Below are positions 50,073 to 59,604 of a stretch of DNA of 64,000 nucleotides, one piece after another. Position 1 is the first letter of the stretch. Each line of letters starts with the position of its first letter. Under the pieces are notes generated by a model. It saw only the letters and a program-made list of their open reading frames with translations, did no database searches and had not been told where the DNA came from. This DNA is from Chryseobacterium ureilyticum. Its GTDB lineage: Bacteria > Bacteroidota > Bacteroidia > Flavobacteriales > Weeksellaceae. A program made the position numbers and the translations under genes. The stretch covers positions 310,001 through 374,000 of the forward strand of contig NZ_FTOL01000003.1 in assembly GCF_900156735.1 (NCBI RefSeq), given 5' to 3'.

Positions 50073-51261
50073 ATGGGAAAAAACAACTCCGGAACCCGTC
50101 GGATTCAGCCGATTCTTTGGATATCCACATTATATTTTGCAATGGGTGTGCCTTTTGTGACCATTAATGCGGTGTCGGGAATCATGTATAAAGATATGGG
50201 TGTTTCGGATTCACAGATCACTTTCTGGACGGCTCTTATTATGTTTTCATGGACATTGAAACCATTCTGGAGTCCTTTTTTGGAGATCTATAAAACCAAA
50301 AAATTCTTTGTTGTTTTTACCCAGTTTGCTATGGGAATTCTCTTTGCATTGGTGGCATTAAGCCTTCCTTTACATGATTTTTTCAAGTATAGTATTGCTC
50401 TTTTTGCTGTCGTTGCATTCTGTGGAGCAACCCATGATGTAGTGGCAGACGGAACTTATATTGGGTTTCTTACCAATAAAGAACAGGCAAAATATATTGG
50501 CTGGCAGGGAGCTTTTTATAACCTTGCTAAAATTATCAGTAGTGGAGCATTAGTCTATTTTGCAGGCATTTTAGAAAAAACAAAAGGATAAAAAAGATGA
50601 AAAAACAACAGGAAACGTCCGTAAAGAACTGTTGGATATCATTACCTCCTTTTTTACCAAAAAGAATATTCTATGGTCTGTACTGTTCATTATTTTGTAT
50701 CGTTTTGCAGAAGGTTTTGCTATAAAAATTGCACCATTATTCTTTAAAGCATCCAGAACCTCAGGCGGGTTAGGCTTATCTACCTCAGATATTGGGCTTA
50801 TTTATGGAACATACGGATCTGCAGCCTTTATTTTGGGATCTGTTCTTGCCGGGTATTTTATTTCCGCAAGAGGCTTGAAAAAATCGTTGATATGGCTGTG
50901 CTGTGCATTCAATATTCCTTTTGTGGTTTATGCCCTGTTAGCACATTATCAGCCGACAGAACTTTTACCTGTAGGAATTGCTGTAGTTGTGGAATATTTC
51001 GGGTATGGATTCGGTTTTGTGGGGTTGATGTTGTATATGATGCAGCAGATCGCACCAGGAAAACATAAAACAGCCCATTATGCCTTTGCAACAGGAATCA
51101 TGAATCTTGGAGTAATGATTCCGGGAATGTTCAGTGGGATGATCAGTGACTGGATCGGGTATAAAATGTTTTTTATCTGGGTATTGGTCGCTACAATTCC
51201 TGCATTCCTTGTGACTTTATTTGTTCCTTTCCCTTATTCAGAAAATAAGAAAGAAGAATAA
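50073..51261 (+). pseudogene. MFS transporter split by a frameshift
   Basis: Two frames join into one 12-segment MFS transporter of about 396 residues. The first (50073-50591) ends ...FAGILEKTKG-stop. The same protein continues in the next frame as KDKKDEKTTGNVRKELLDIITSFF into the frame ending at 51261. The break lies in the A-rich tract near 50573-50596, where one extra A would cause it. The position in the locus suits import of mannosyl-GlcNAc or a similar product across the inner membrane. It may be a true inactivating mutation, phase-variable slippage or a sequencing error. Confidence 0.85.
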
Positions 51262-51304
51262 AATCAATTATTAAACAAAAATTAAATAAAAGTAAAAATA
51301 CTTT

Positions 51305-52276
51305 ATGACAACTCAATCAGTAATGATTCCTTGGCAGGATCGCCCGGAAGATTGTAATGATATTATGTGGAGGTTTTCGGAAAACCCTATCATTAACAGA
51401 TATGCTATTCCTACATCGAACAGTATATTCAACAGTGCCGTAATTCCTTTTGAAGATGGATTTGCAGGAGTATTCCGTTGCGATAACAAAGCCGTACAGA
51501 TGAATATTTTTGCAGGGTTCAGTAAAGATGGAATCAATTGGGATATCAATCATGATCCTATTGAAATGAAAGCCGGAAATACTGAAATGATCGAATCTGA
51601 TTACAAATATGATCCTCGTGTCACCTTTATAGAAGACCGTTATTGGATCACATGGTGCAACGGATATAATGGTCCTACCATCGGAATAGGATATACTTTT
51701 GATTTTAAAGAATTCTTCCAGTGTGAAAATGCTTTCCTTCCTTTCAACAGAAACGGAGTGCTTTTTCCAGAGAAAATCAATGGTAAATATGCAATGTTGA
51801 GCCGTCCGAGTGATAATGGACATACTCCTTTCGGAGATATTTATATCAGCTACAGCCCTGATATGAAATACTGGGGAGAACATCGTTGTGTAATGAAAGT
51901 AACTCCTTTTGAAGACAGTGCATGGCAGTGTACGAAGATCGGGGGAGGTCCGGTTCCAATCAAAACAGAGGAAGGATGGCTGCTTTTCTATCACGGAGTA
52001 ATCAATACCTGCAGAGGATTCAGATATTCAATGGGGGCAGCATTACTTGATCTTGAAGATCCTACAAAAGTATTGTACAGAACAAAACCATATCTATTGG
52101 CTCCTGCGGAAATCTATGAACTTACAGGTGACGTTCCGAATGTAGTTTTCCCTTGTGCTGCATTAACGGAAGGTGACAAAGTAACAGTATATTACGGTGC
52201 AGCCGATACTGTAGTGGCAATTGCCTTTGGTTATATTTCAGAAATCATTGATTTTATGAAAAAGAATTCAATCTAA
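51305..52276 (+). CDS. GH130 mannoside phosphorylase
   Basis: A 323-residue cytosolic glycoside phosphorylase. GH130 signatures visible: [21 protein letters not shown] with the catalytic Asp in [26 protein letters not shown], and [25 protein letters not shown]. Members of this type phosphorolyse beta-1,4-mannosyl-N-acetylglucosamine, the N-glycan core, to mannose-1-phosphate and GlcNAc. The assignment to that substrate comes mainly from the neighbouring GH18/GH92/GH125 genes. No signal peptide. Confidence 0.92.
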   Translation: MTTQSVMIPWQDRPEDCNDIMWRFSENPIINRYAIPTSNSIFNSAVIPFEDGFAGVFRCDNKAVQMNIFAGFSKDGINWDINHDPIEMKAGNTEMIESDYKYDPRVTFIEDRYWITWCNGYNGPTIGIGYTFDFKEFFQCENAFLPFNRNGVLFPEKINGKYAMLSRPSDNGHTPFGDIYISYSPDMKYWGEHRCVMKVTPFEDSAWQCTKIGGGPVPIKTEEGWLLFYHGVINTCRGFRYSMGAALLDLEDPTKVLYRTKPYLLAPAEIYELTGDVPNVVFPCAALTEGDKVTVYYGAADTVVAIAFGYISEIIDFMKKNSI

Positions 52277-52398
52277 ACCATATAAAGTTTTTTTAATATG
52301 TTGAACGCCTTAATTTCCTTCATTTCTGTGATTTTTATTACGGTTTTCATATTTTTAAACCAATTTTATAATTAAAAAAAATCCTGACCTCTACTATC

Positions 52399-54630
52399 AT
52401 GAAAAAAGAACTGCTTATTTCCCTTTTTACAGCTCTGGTTTTTACCGCAAATGCCCAGCAAAATAAAAATGACATTTTATCCTGGGTAGATCCTTTTATA
52501 GGAACAGGAGGACATGGGCATACGTTTCCGGGAGCAACTACACCCTTTGGAATGATTCAGTTAAGTCCGGATCAAAATACCAAAAGCGGAGACTGGGATT
52601 GGTGTTCCGGATATCATTACAGCAGCAAAACAATTATGGGATTCAGCCATAATCATCTGAGTGGAACAGGCTGGGCAGATCTTGGAGACATTTTAGTGAT
52701 GCCAACGGTAGGACAGGTAAAAATGACTCCCGGATCGGAAGATCAACCAGGATCAGGATACCGTTCAACATTTAGTCATGATAAAGAAACAGCTTCTCCT
52801 GGTTATTATTCCGTGATGCTGGATAGCTATGGTGTGAAAGCTGAACTTACAGCTTCTCCAAGAGTGGGATTCCATAAATATACTTTTCCTAAAAGTGAAG
52901 AAGCCAATATCATTATTGATCCTACCAATAAAATTTTCGGAAATATTTACCATACTTTGGTGAGTGTAGAAGGGAATAACAAGATAAAAGGATATTGTTA
53001 CAGCAATGGCTGGGGCGGAAAAAGGTTCGCTTATTTTGTAATGGAATTTTCGAAACCTTTTAAATCTTACGGAGTTTATGCAGAAGGAAAAATTAAAAAC
53101 AATGAAAAGATTGCATTGGCAAAAGACGCTAAAGCATTTGTAAGATTCTCTACAGAAGACAGTGAAAGCATCGAAGTAAAAGTATCTTTATCTCCTGTAA
53201 GTACAGAGAATGCGCAGGCAAACTTTGATGAAGAAGCTAAAAATGTAGATTTTGCACAAGCGAAAGAAACAGCACAAAAAACATGGCGGGATCTTATCGG
53301 TAGATTTCAGGTATCAGGAGGTACAGACAGTCAAAGAAAGATTTTCTATACAGGCGTTTATCACACTTTTATAGCACCTAATCTTTACATGGATACCAAC
53401 GGAGATTATGTTGCCGCTCAGGAAAACATGAACACGAAATGGTTCACAAATTACAGTACCTATTCCTATTGGGATGGCTTCAGAGCAACACATCCATTGC
53501 TTACTATTATGGATCAGAAGCATACTAAAGAATTTGCCAATTCTCTGATCAGCAGATATACAGATCGTAAAGATCACATGCCTATCTGGGAACTTTGTGG
53601 GTATGACAATTTCTGTATGCTTGGTTACCACAGTGTTTCCGTAATCTGGGATGCTATTTCTAAAGGAGTACCGGGAATTGATGGTGAAAAAGCTTTTGCT
53701 GCGATGAAAGATGCTTCTCTTACCGATAAAATGAGCAGTAGTGATGGTGGTGGAGGTCTTAATGATTATATTAAGCTTGGCTACAGCCCATCTGAAAATG
53801 GCGCTTCAGTTTCTGCAACTTTAGAATATGCCTACGACGATTGGTGTATCCAGCAGTTAGCTGAAAAATTAGGTAAAAAAGAAGAAGCAGAAGTTTATAA
53901 AAAACGATCTATGAACTTCCTGAATACGTTCAATAAAGAAAATAACCACTTTTGGCCAAGACAGAAAGACGGCAAATTCATTGCGGATTTTGCGCTTAAT
54001 GACTGGAAAAAACTTCAGCCACATTGGGTTTCAGGAAATATCTGGGCTTACGATTTCTTTGTTCCGCACCAGATTGATGAAATGATGAATCTGTATGGTG
54101 GAAAAAAAGGATTTGAAGAAAAACTTGATAAAACCTTTACAGAAGCCTTGAATATGGAAGGAGAACAACATGTTGATATCTCAGGATTCATTGGTTCCTT
54201 AGGATTTGGAGATGAACCGGGACATCATGTTCCTTACTTGTATAACTATGCAGGAAGCCCATACAAAACTCAGAAGATGGTAAAATACATCCGTGATAAT
54301 ATGTATGCTGCAAAACCGGACGGAATTGTCAATAATGAAGATTGCGGACAAATGTCAGCTTGGTATATTTTCTCATCATTAGGATTTTATCCTGTTACAC
54401 CAGGGAAACCTGTATATGCTATTGGAGCACCTCAGTTTCCAAAAGCTTCTCTTCAATTGGAAAATGGTAAAACATTCACTGTGATAGCAGATAAAATATC
54501 AGATAAAAATATCTACGTTCAGAAAATTTTCCTGAATGGAAAAGAATATAAAAGCTGGGAATTAAACCATGCCGACATCATGAATGGTGGTGAGTTGAGA
54601 TTTGTAATGGGAAGTAAACCTGTAAAATAA
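52399..54630 (+). CDS. GH92 alpha-mannosidase (unusual acid position)
   Basis: An exported 743-residue GH92 enzyme (signal MKKELLISLFTALVFTANAQ). GH92 features: GGHGHTFPGATTPFGMIQLSPD, YSYWDGFRATHPLLT, DEPGHHVPYLYNYAGSPYKTQ and NEDCGQMSAWYIFSSLGFYPV. These enzymes release alpha-1,2/1,3-linked mannose from N-glycans in a calcium-dependent inverting reaction. Where the family usually has a Glu in an E-G-N-x-W segment, this protein reads VSGNIW (Ser545). If that Glu is the general acid, this enzyme is altered in activity or substrate. Confidence 0.92.
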   Translation: MKKELLISLFTALVFTANAQQNKNDILSWVDPFIGTGGHGHTFPGATTPFGMIQLSPDQNTKSGDWDWCSGYHYSSKTIMGFSHNHLSGTGWADLGDILVMPTVGQVKMTPGSEDQPGSGYRSTFSHDKETASPGYYSVMLDSYGVKAELTASPRVGFHKYTFPKSEEANIIIDPTNKIFGNIYHTLVSVEGNNKIKGYCYSNGWGGKRFAYFVMEFSKPFKSYGVYAEGKIKNNEKIALAKDAKAFVRFSTEDSESIEVKVSLSPVSTENAQANFDEEAKNVDFAQAKETAQKTWRDLIGRFQVSGGTDSQRKIFYTGVYHTFIAPNLYMDTNGDYVAAQENMNTKWFTNYSTYSYWDGFRATHPLLTIMDQKHTKEFANSLISRYTDRKDHMPIWELCGYDNFCMLGYHSVSVIWDAISKGVPGIDGEKAFAAMKDASLTDKMSSSDGGGGLNDYIKLGYSPSENGASVSATLEYAYDDWCIQQLAEKLGKKEEAEVYKKRSMNFLNTFNKENNHFWPRQKDGKFIADFALNDWKKLQPHWVSGNIWAYDFFVPHQIDEMMNLYGGKKGFEEKLDKTFTEALNMEGEQHVDISGFIGSLGFGDEPGHHVPYLYNYAGSPYKTQKMVKYIRDNMYAAKPDGIVNNEDCGQMSAWYIFSSLGFYPVTPGKPVYAIGAPQFPKASLQLENGKTFTVIADKISDKNIYVQKIFLNGKEYKSWELNHADIMNGGELRFVMGSKPVK

Positions 54631-54662
54631 GACTAATAAAAATAAACGAAACAAAAGTATCA

Positions 54663-56090
54663 ATGGAAAGGAGAGATTTTATTAAAACAAGTGCATTGGC
54701 AGGAACCGGATTGCTGTTTACACAAAATGTTTTTGCTAAAAATTTGGTTACGGAAGGTTTTCCTGTAGTTCGTGTACCTAAAGATAAAAGACATTTTACC
54801 AGTGAATCCGTGGAAAATGCAATCGTGACTTTTAAAAAGAAAGTTAAAAATAAAGAATTAAGCTGGCTGTTTGAAAACTGCTTTCCCAATACATTGGATA
54901 CTACCGTTTATTATACTGAAAAAAATGGTACTCCGGATACGTATGTGATTACAGGAGACATTGATGCCATGTGGCTTCGTGATAGCTCTGCACAGGTTTT
55001 TCCTTATCTGCGGTTCTCAAAACAGGATGAAAAGTTACACAAGTTGATATCAGGAGTTATTCATAAGCAAACGACATTCATACTGAAAGATCCTTATGCG
55101 AATGCGTTTTACAATGATGACAACAAAATAAGCAAGTGGAAAGAATATGACCACACCGATATGAAACCGGGAACCCATGAAAGAAAGTGGGAAATAGATT
55201 CATTGTGTTATCCTATCCGTTTAGCATATCACTTCTGGAAAACGACAGGAGATACTAAACCTTTTGATGATAATTGGTTAAAAGGAATTAAACTTACCCT
55301 ACAAACTTTCATCGAACAGCAAAGAAAGAAAGACCTTGGACCTTACAAATTTGAGCGTACAACCGCTTGGGCAACCGATGGAGTTCCGATGGGAGGATAT
55401 GGCTATCCTACGAAACCTGTGGGATTGATCAGTTCAATGTTCCGTCCAAGTGATGATGCTACAATCTATGGATTTCTGATCCCTTCCAATTTATTTGCGG
55501 TAGTAAGTTTACGCCAGGCAGCAGAAATGGTTTCTCAGATAAAAAATGATAAAGCATTGGCTCAACAGCTTACAGATCTTGCTGATGAGGTAGATGCTGC
55601 TATTAAGAAATACGGAATTTATAACCATCCTGAGTATGGAAAAATATATGCTTTTGAAGTAAATGGTTTTGGAAGTTATAACCTGATGGATGATGCCAAC
55701 TGCCCAAGTTTGTTAGGATTACCTTATCTGAATGCTGTAAAAGCAGACGATCCTGTTTATCTGAATACAAGAAAATTTGTATGGTCAGAAAACAATCCTT
55801 TCTTCTTTAAAGGTAAGCTGGCGGAAGGAATAGGAGGACCACATATTGGGCTTGATATGATCTGGCCAATGAGTATCATTATGAAAGCACTCACTACTAA
55901 TGATAAGAGTGAAATCAAATGGTGTATTGATACTTTGCAGAAAACACACGGTGGTACAGGTTTCATGCATGAATCCTTCCATAAAGACAATGATAAGAAA
56001 TTCACCAGAGAATGGTTTGCCTGGTCAAATACCTTATTTGGAGAGCTGCTATGGAAGACCTTTAATGAAAACCCTGAGCTGCTGACGTAG
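54663..56090 (+). CDS. GH125 exo-alpha-1,6-mannosidase
   Basis: A 475-residue exported enzyme with a twin-arginine-like leader (MERRDFIKTSALAGTGLLF). GH125 signatures: TYVITGDIDAMWLRDSSAQVFPYL, WEIDSLCYPIRLAYHFW, SMFRPSDDATIYGFLIPSNLF and GGTGFMHESFHKDNDKKFTREWFAWSNTLFGEL. It removes alpha-1,6-linked mannose, which follows GH92 trimming of high-mannose glycans. It lies 32 bases after the GH92 gene and is followed by a strong hairpin. Confidence 0.93.
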   Translation: MERRDFIKTSALAGTGLLFTQNVFAKNLVTEGFPVVRVPKDKRHFTSESVENAIVTFKKKVKNKELSWLFENCFPNTLDTTVYYTEKNGTPDTYVITGDIDAMWLRDSSAQVFPYLRFSKQDEKLHKLISGVIHKQTTFILKDPYANAFYNDDNKISKWKEYDHTDMKPGTHERKWEIDSLCYPIRLAYHFWKTTGDTKPFDDNWLKGIKLTLQTFIEQQRKKDLGPYKFERTTAWATDGVPMGGYGYPTKPVGLISSMFRPSDDATIYGFLIPSNLFAVVSLRQAAEMVSQIKNDKALAQQLTDLADEVDAAIKKYGIYNHPEYGKIYAFEVNGFGSYNLMDDANCPSLLGLPYLNAVKADDPVYLNTRKFVWSENNPFFFKGKLAEGIGGPHIGLDMIWPMSIIMKALTTNDKSEIKWCIDTLQKTHGGTGFMHESFHKDNDKKFTREWFAWSNTLFGELLWKTFNENPELLT

Positions 56091-56119
56091 ATTTTTTTGA
56101 ATTTATATTGACTTGATTT

Positions 56120-56154
56120 TTAAGCACTTCTCTTGATAAAAGAGAAGTGCTTAA
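56120..56154 (+). promoter_or_regulatory. Perfect 15-base hairpin between GH125 and GH18 genes
   Basis: TTAAGCACTTCTCTT (56120-56134), loop GATAA, AAGAGAAGTGCTTAA (56140-56154). No T-run follows, so it is better seen as an RNA stability or processing element than a terminator. Confidence 0.7.
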
Positions 56155-56203
56155 GGATACCTATGTCAAATTTTAACACAAAACATTTCCAAAAAATTAT
56201 ATT

Positions 56204-58606
56204 ATGAAAAAAAAATCCCTTCTTATTCCCCTGATGGCAATGATGCTTCATACAGGTTCTCAACTCAATGCACAGCAGCTCAATCCGCTTGGAGTTTGCT
56301 ATGTGGAAGTGAATAATAACAATATGCTGAATGCAGGTTCTTATACACTTCAGAACACAAACAGGCAGCTTTTTGACGTTGCAATCATCTTTGCAGCCAA
56401 TATCAATTATGATGTTTCCAAAAGCAGAGCCTATATTTCAAGTAACAATAACGTTACCAAAGTTTTGAATGATGTAAATACCTATGTGAAACCCCTACAG
56501 CAAAAAGGAATTAAAGTTCTTCTCGATATCTTAGGAAATCACCAGGGTGCGGGAATTTCTAATTTCCCCAATCGTGAAGCTGCAAAAGATTTCGCTTTAC
56601 AGGTTGCCCACACCGTCAATACTTATGGACTGGATGGTGTAGATCTGGATGATGAATACGCCGGATACGGTAATAACGGAACAGGGCAGCCTAATAACAG
56701 TTCTTTTGTAATGCTATTACAGGAGCTTAGAGCGGCAATGCCGGACAAACTGATCACATTCTATTATTACGGACCAGCAGCATCAAGACAAAGTTATAAC
56801 GGTAATGCAGCCGGAAACTACATCAATTACAGTTGGAATGCCGTGTATGGGACCTACAGCGTTCCAAATGTTCCTCCTCTTAATAAAACAAAGCTTTCTC
56901 CAGCCGCAATATGGATCCAAAATACCAACTCTGGCTCTACTTCCGCCTCTACACTGGCAAGTTTAGCAACAAGTACAAAAAATGATGGCTACGGTGTTTT
57001 CATGTGGTATGATTTGGGTTTCGCCAATGTTGCCAACTATCTGAGCACAGGCTCTAATATTCTTTATAACGAAAATACACAGCTCAGTGGACAGTTATAC
57101 TCGTGGTCCCAAGGGCAAAGCTGTGATCCGCCATTGGGATTGGATATAAGTAACGTTACAGGAACTTCAGCAAAATTAAACTGGACTTCCAATGGATCGC
57201 AAACCTATAATATCGATTATAAGTCCGCAAATTCAACAGTTTGGACTAATGCAGCCACTAATTATTCGGGAAATAATGTAACGATCAATAACCTTACCTT
57301 GAATACCGATTACGACTGGAGAATACAATCCAATTGTTCGTCAACATTAACGAGTACTTATCTTTTTGCTCCAAGATTTAATTCAGGAAACGGATGCGCA
57401 ACTCCTTCAGGGTTAACATCTGGTAGCTATCTCGGAAATACCACTCAATTATCCTGGACCGGAACAGCATCTTCTTATACATTACAATATAAAACAGCTG
57501 CGGCAACTACATGGAACGAGGTTCAGAATATTACCACAAATAATTATTCTCTACAAAACCTTACCCCTAATACAAACTATGTATGGAAAGTACAATCTGC
57601 CTGTAATGGAGGAACCACAAGCGCTTATTCAGCAGATGGAACATTCAATAGCGGTTTGGCTCCTATCACAAGCCCTGGTCCAAGATCACTTTCTTTCAAC
57701 GGAAGTACAAATTATCTTAATGCAGGACAATTTAATCTGAGTGGGAATGCTTTGACATTTGAAGGTTGGGTAAAAGTAAATGCTTTTAAAACAACGTTTC
57801 CTAACATTTCATCTGTCATGGGAATTGAAGTGGGAGACAGTAATTCTGCAATGTTAAGATTTGGAGACGGAAATCTTGCCAATAACAAACTTCAGTTTAT
57901 ATTAAGCTTTGGATCATCACAGGTAAAGCTAAACAGTAATGCCTCATTTAATACAAATACATGGTACCATATCGCAGCAACATATGATGGAGCGTCCATG
58001 AAACTGTATGTGAATGGCAGTCTGGATGCAAGTTCGCAGGTAACAGGTAACTTTACTGCTAACGGAATTCTTTATCTTGGAAGAAACTATGATAACTCAC
58101 GTACAATCAATGGTTCTTTGGATGAATTCAGAGTGTGGAAAAGAGCATTGTCTGCTCAGGAAATAGTAGATAATAAATGTAATGTTGCTCCCAATTCAAC
58201 AAATCTTGAAGCCAACTGGAAAATGGATGAAGGAAGCGGAACGGCAGCACTGGATTCAACTCCAAATACACACTTTGCAACATTGGTGAGTATGACAGAT
58301 GCTAATTGGAAAACAGATGTTCCCTGTGCAACGTCACTATCTGTGAGAGATACTGAAGTCTTAAAAGAAAGTGGTGTATATCCAAATCCAGTCAGAAAAG
58401 GAAATGACATTCATTTTACAATCAATGACAGCTCTGCTACTGAAGTGGCATTGTACGATAATGCCGGAAAACTATCAAAAAAACAGAATATTAGTCAAAA
58501 TAATAATACAATCAATACACAGGATTTAATTAGTGGTACTTATATTTACAAAATTACATCCTCAAATAATAAAGTCTTGTCATCAGGTAAGATTATAGTA
58601 AAGTAA
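56204..58606 (+). CDS. Secreted GH18 endo-beta-N-acetylglucosaminidase, T9SS substrate
   Basis: An 800-residue multidomain enzyme that should cut the chitobiose core of N-glycans, like EndoF-type enzymes of related bacteria. Order: signal peptide (to about residue 24), GH18 domain (25-300) with the DxxDxDxE motif Asp144, Asp147, Asp149, Glu151 in YGLDGVDLDDEYAG, two fibronectin III-like domains (about 305-390 and 400-490), a LamG-like domain (about 500-690), and a type IX secretion tail (VYPNPVRKGNDIHF to ...SSGKIIVK). It is therefore exported across the outer membrane and anchored or released there. Confidence 0.93.
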   Translation: MKKKSLLIPLMAMMLHTGSQLNAQQLNPLGVCYVEVNNNNMLNAGSYTLQNTNRQLFDVAIIFAANINYDVSKSRAYISSNNNVTKVLNDVNTYVKPLQQKGIKVLLDILGNHQGAGISNFPNREAAKDFALQVAHTVNTYGLDGVDLDDEYAGYGNNGTGQPNNSSFVMLLQELRAAMPDKLITFYYYGPAASRQSYNGNAAGNYINYSWNAVYGTYSVPNVPPLNKTKLSPAAIWIQNTNSGSTSASTLASLATSTKNDGYGVFMWYDLGFANVANYLSTGSNILYNENTQLSGQLYSWSQGQSCDPPLGLDISNVTGTSAKLNWTSNGSQTYNIDYKSANSTVWTNAATNYSGNNVTINNLTLNTDYDWRIQSNCSSTLTSTYLFAPRFNSGNGCATPSGLTSGSYLGNTTQLSWTGTASSYTLQYKTAAATTWNEVQNITTNNYSLQNLTPNTNYVWKVQSACNGGTTSAYSADGTFNSGLAPITSPGPRSLSFNGSTNYLNAGQFNLSGNALTFEGWVKVNAFKTTFPNISSVMGIEVGDSNSAMLRFGDGNLANNKLQFILSFGSSQVKLNSNASFNTNTWYHIAATYDGASMKLYVNGSLDASSQVTGNFTANGILYLGRNYDNSRTINGSLDEFRVWKRALSAQEIVDNKCNVAPNSTNLEANWKMDEGSGTAALDSTPNTHFATLVSMTDANWKTDVPCATSLSVRDTEVLKESGVYPNPVRKGNDIHFTINDSSATEVALYDNAGKLSKKQNISQNNNTINTQDLISGTYIYKITSSNNKVLSSGKIIVK

Positions 58607-58650
58607 AATACAGATATAGAATGTTTTAACTAAAATATAGTTAAATTGTA

Positions 58651-58687
58651 AACAGGCAGACAGGTTGTATATTCTTGTTTGTCTGTT
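58651..58687 (+). promoter_or_regulatory. Hairpin between GH18 and ROK genes
   Basis: Arms 58651-58664 (AACAGGCAGACAGG) and 58674-58687 (CTTGTTTGTCTGTT) pair fully with three G-U pairs, around a nine-base loop, followed by TTC. Probably a weak terminator or stability element inside the locus. Confidence 0.6.
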
Positions 58688-58721
58688 TTCAGTCATAAAG
58701 AATTGATTAAAATTAAAAACA

Positions 58722-59588
58722 ATGCAGAATATATTAGGAATTGATATTGGCGGATCACACATTACGCTGGCACAGATAAATGCTGAAAAACGAGAAATTA
58801 TTACTTCAACCTACGTAAGAGAACATGTCAATTCATTTGATAATAAAGAAATTATTTTCTCTGCATGGGTTTCAGCCATTGAAAAAGCCGCTCACGATCT
58901 TTCAAAAGATGACCTTTTAATTGGAATTGCAATGCCTGGACCGTTCGATTATAAAAACGGAATATCTTTGATGCAGCAAGGAAAATTCATCGATATTTAT
59001 CAGGTTAATATTAAAGAAGAATTGGCAAAAAGGCTATCTGTTGATCAGAACCAGATTCATTTTGTAAATGATGCTGCTGCATTTATGGAAGGAGAAGTAT
59101 TCGGAGGATGTGTTCAGGATTTCAAAAGAGTTTTTGGGATCACACTAGGGACAGGCTTGGGAACTACTTTTTACAACGGAGAAACAGCTACCGATGAAGA
59201 CTTGTGGGATACCGCATTTAAAAATTCAATATCAGAAGATTATCTGGCAACGCGTTGGTTTGTTAATCGCTATGAAGAACTCACCGGTGAGCAAATTTCA
59301 GGAACCAAAGACTTATTGGATAAGCCAAAAGAGATTCAGGATCAGATATTTAATGAATATGCCGATTCCCTTTCGGAATTTATCATAAAATATGTAGCTC
59401 ATTACACTCCTCAAGCCTTAGTTTTAGGAGGAAATATAGCAAAAGCCTATCCTTACTTTGAAGAAAGGTTTATTCAGAATTTAAAAAAGAATAATATTAA
59501 TCTAGACGTAAAAATTTCTGCTATTTTTGAAGATGCTGCTATTTTAGGGGCGGCAAGTTATGCTTCGAAAAAAGTAACAATAAACTAA
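58722..59588 (+). CDS. ROK-family sugar kinase without the zinc motif
   Basis: A 288-residue cytosolic kinase: ATP-binding GIDIGGSHITLAQI, AMPGPFDYKNGIS, the catalytic Asp in FVNDAAAFMEGE, and GITLGTGLGTTF. Classical ROK kinases carry a CxCGxxGC zinc site, which is absent here, as in polyphosphate glucokinase-type members. By context it should phosphorylate mannose or GlcNAc released from N-glycans. It lies 17 bases before the second GH92 gene. Confidence 0.88.
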   Translation: MQNILGIDIGGSHITLAQINAEKREIITSTYVREHVNSFDNKEIIFSAWVSAIEKAAHDLSKDDLLIGIAMPGPFDYKNGISLMQQGKFIDIYQVNIKEELAKRLSVDQNQIHFVNDAAAFMEGEVFGGCVQDFKRVFGITLGTGLGTTFYNGETATDEDLWDTAFKNSISEDYLATRWFVNRYEELTGEQISGTKDLLDKPKEIQDQIFNEYADSLSEFIIKYVAHYTPQALVLGGNIAKAYPYFEERFIQNLKKNNINLDVKISAIFEDAAILGAASYASKKVTIN

Positions 59589-59604
59589 TCAACGAAACGA
59601 TATA

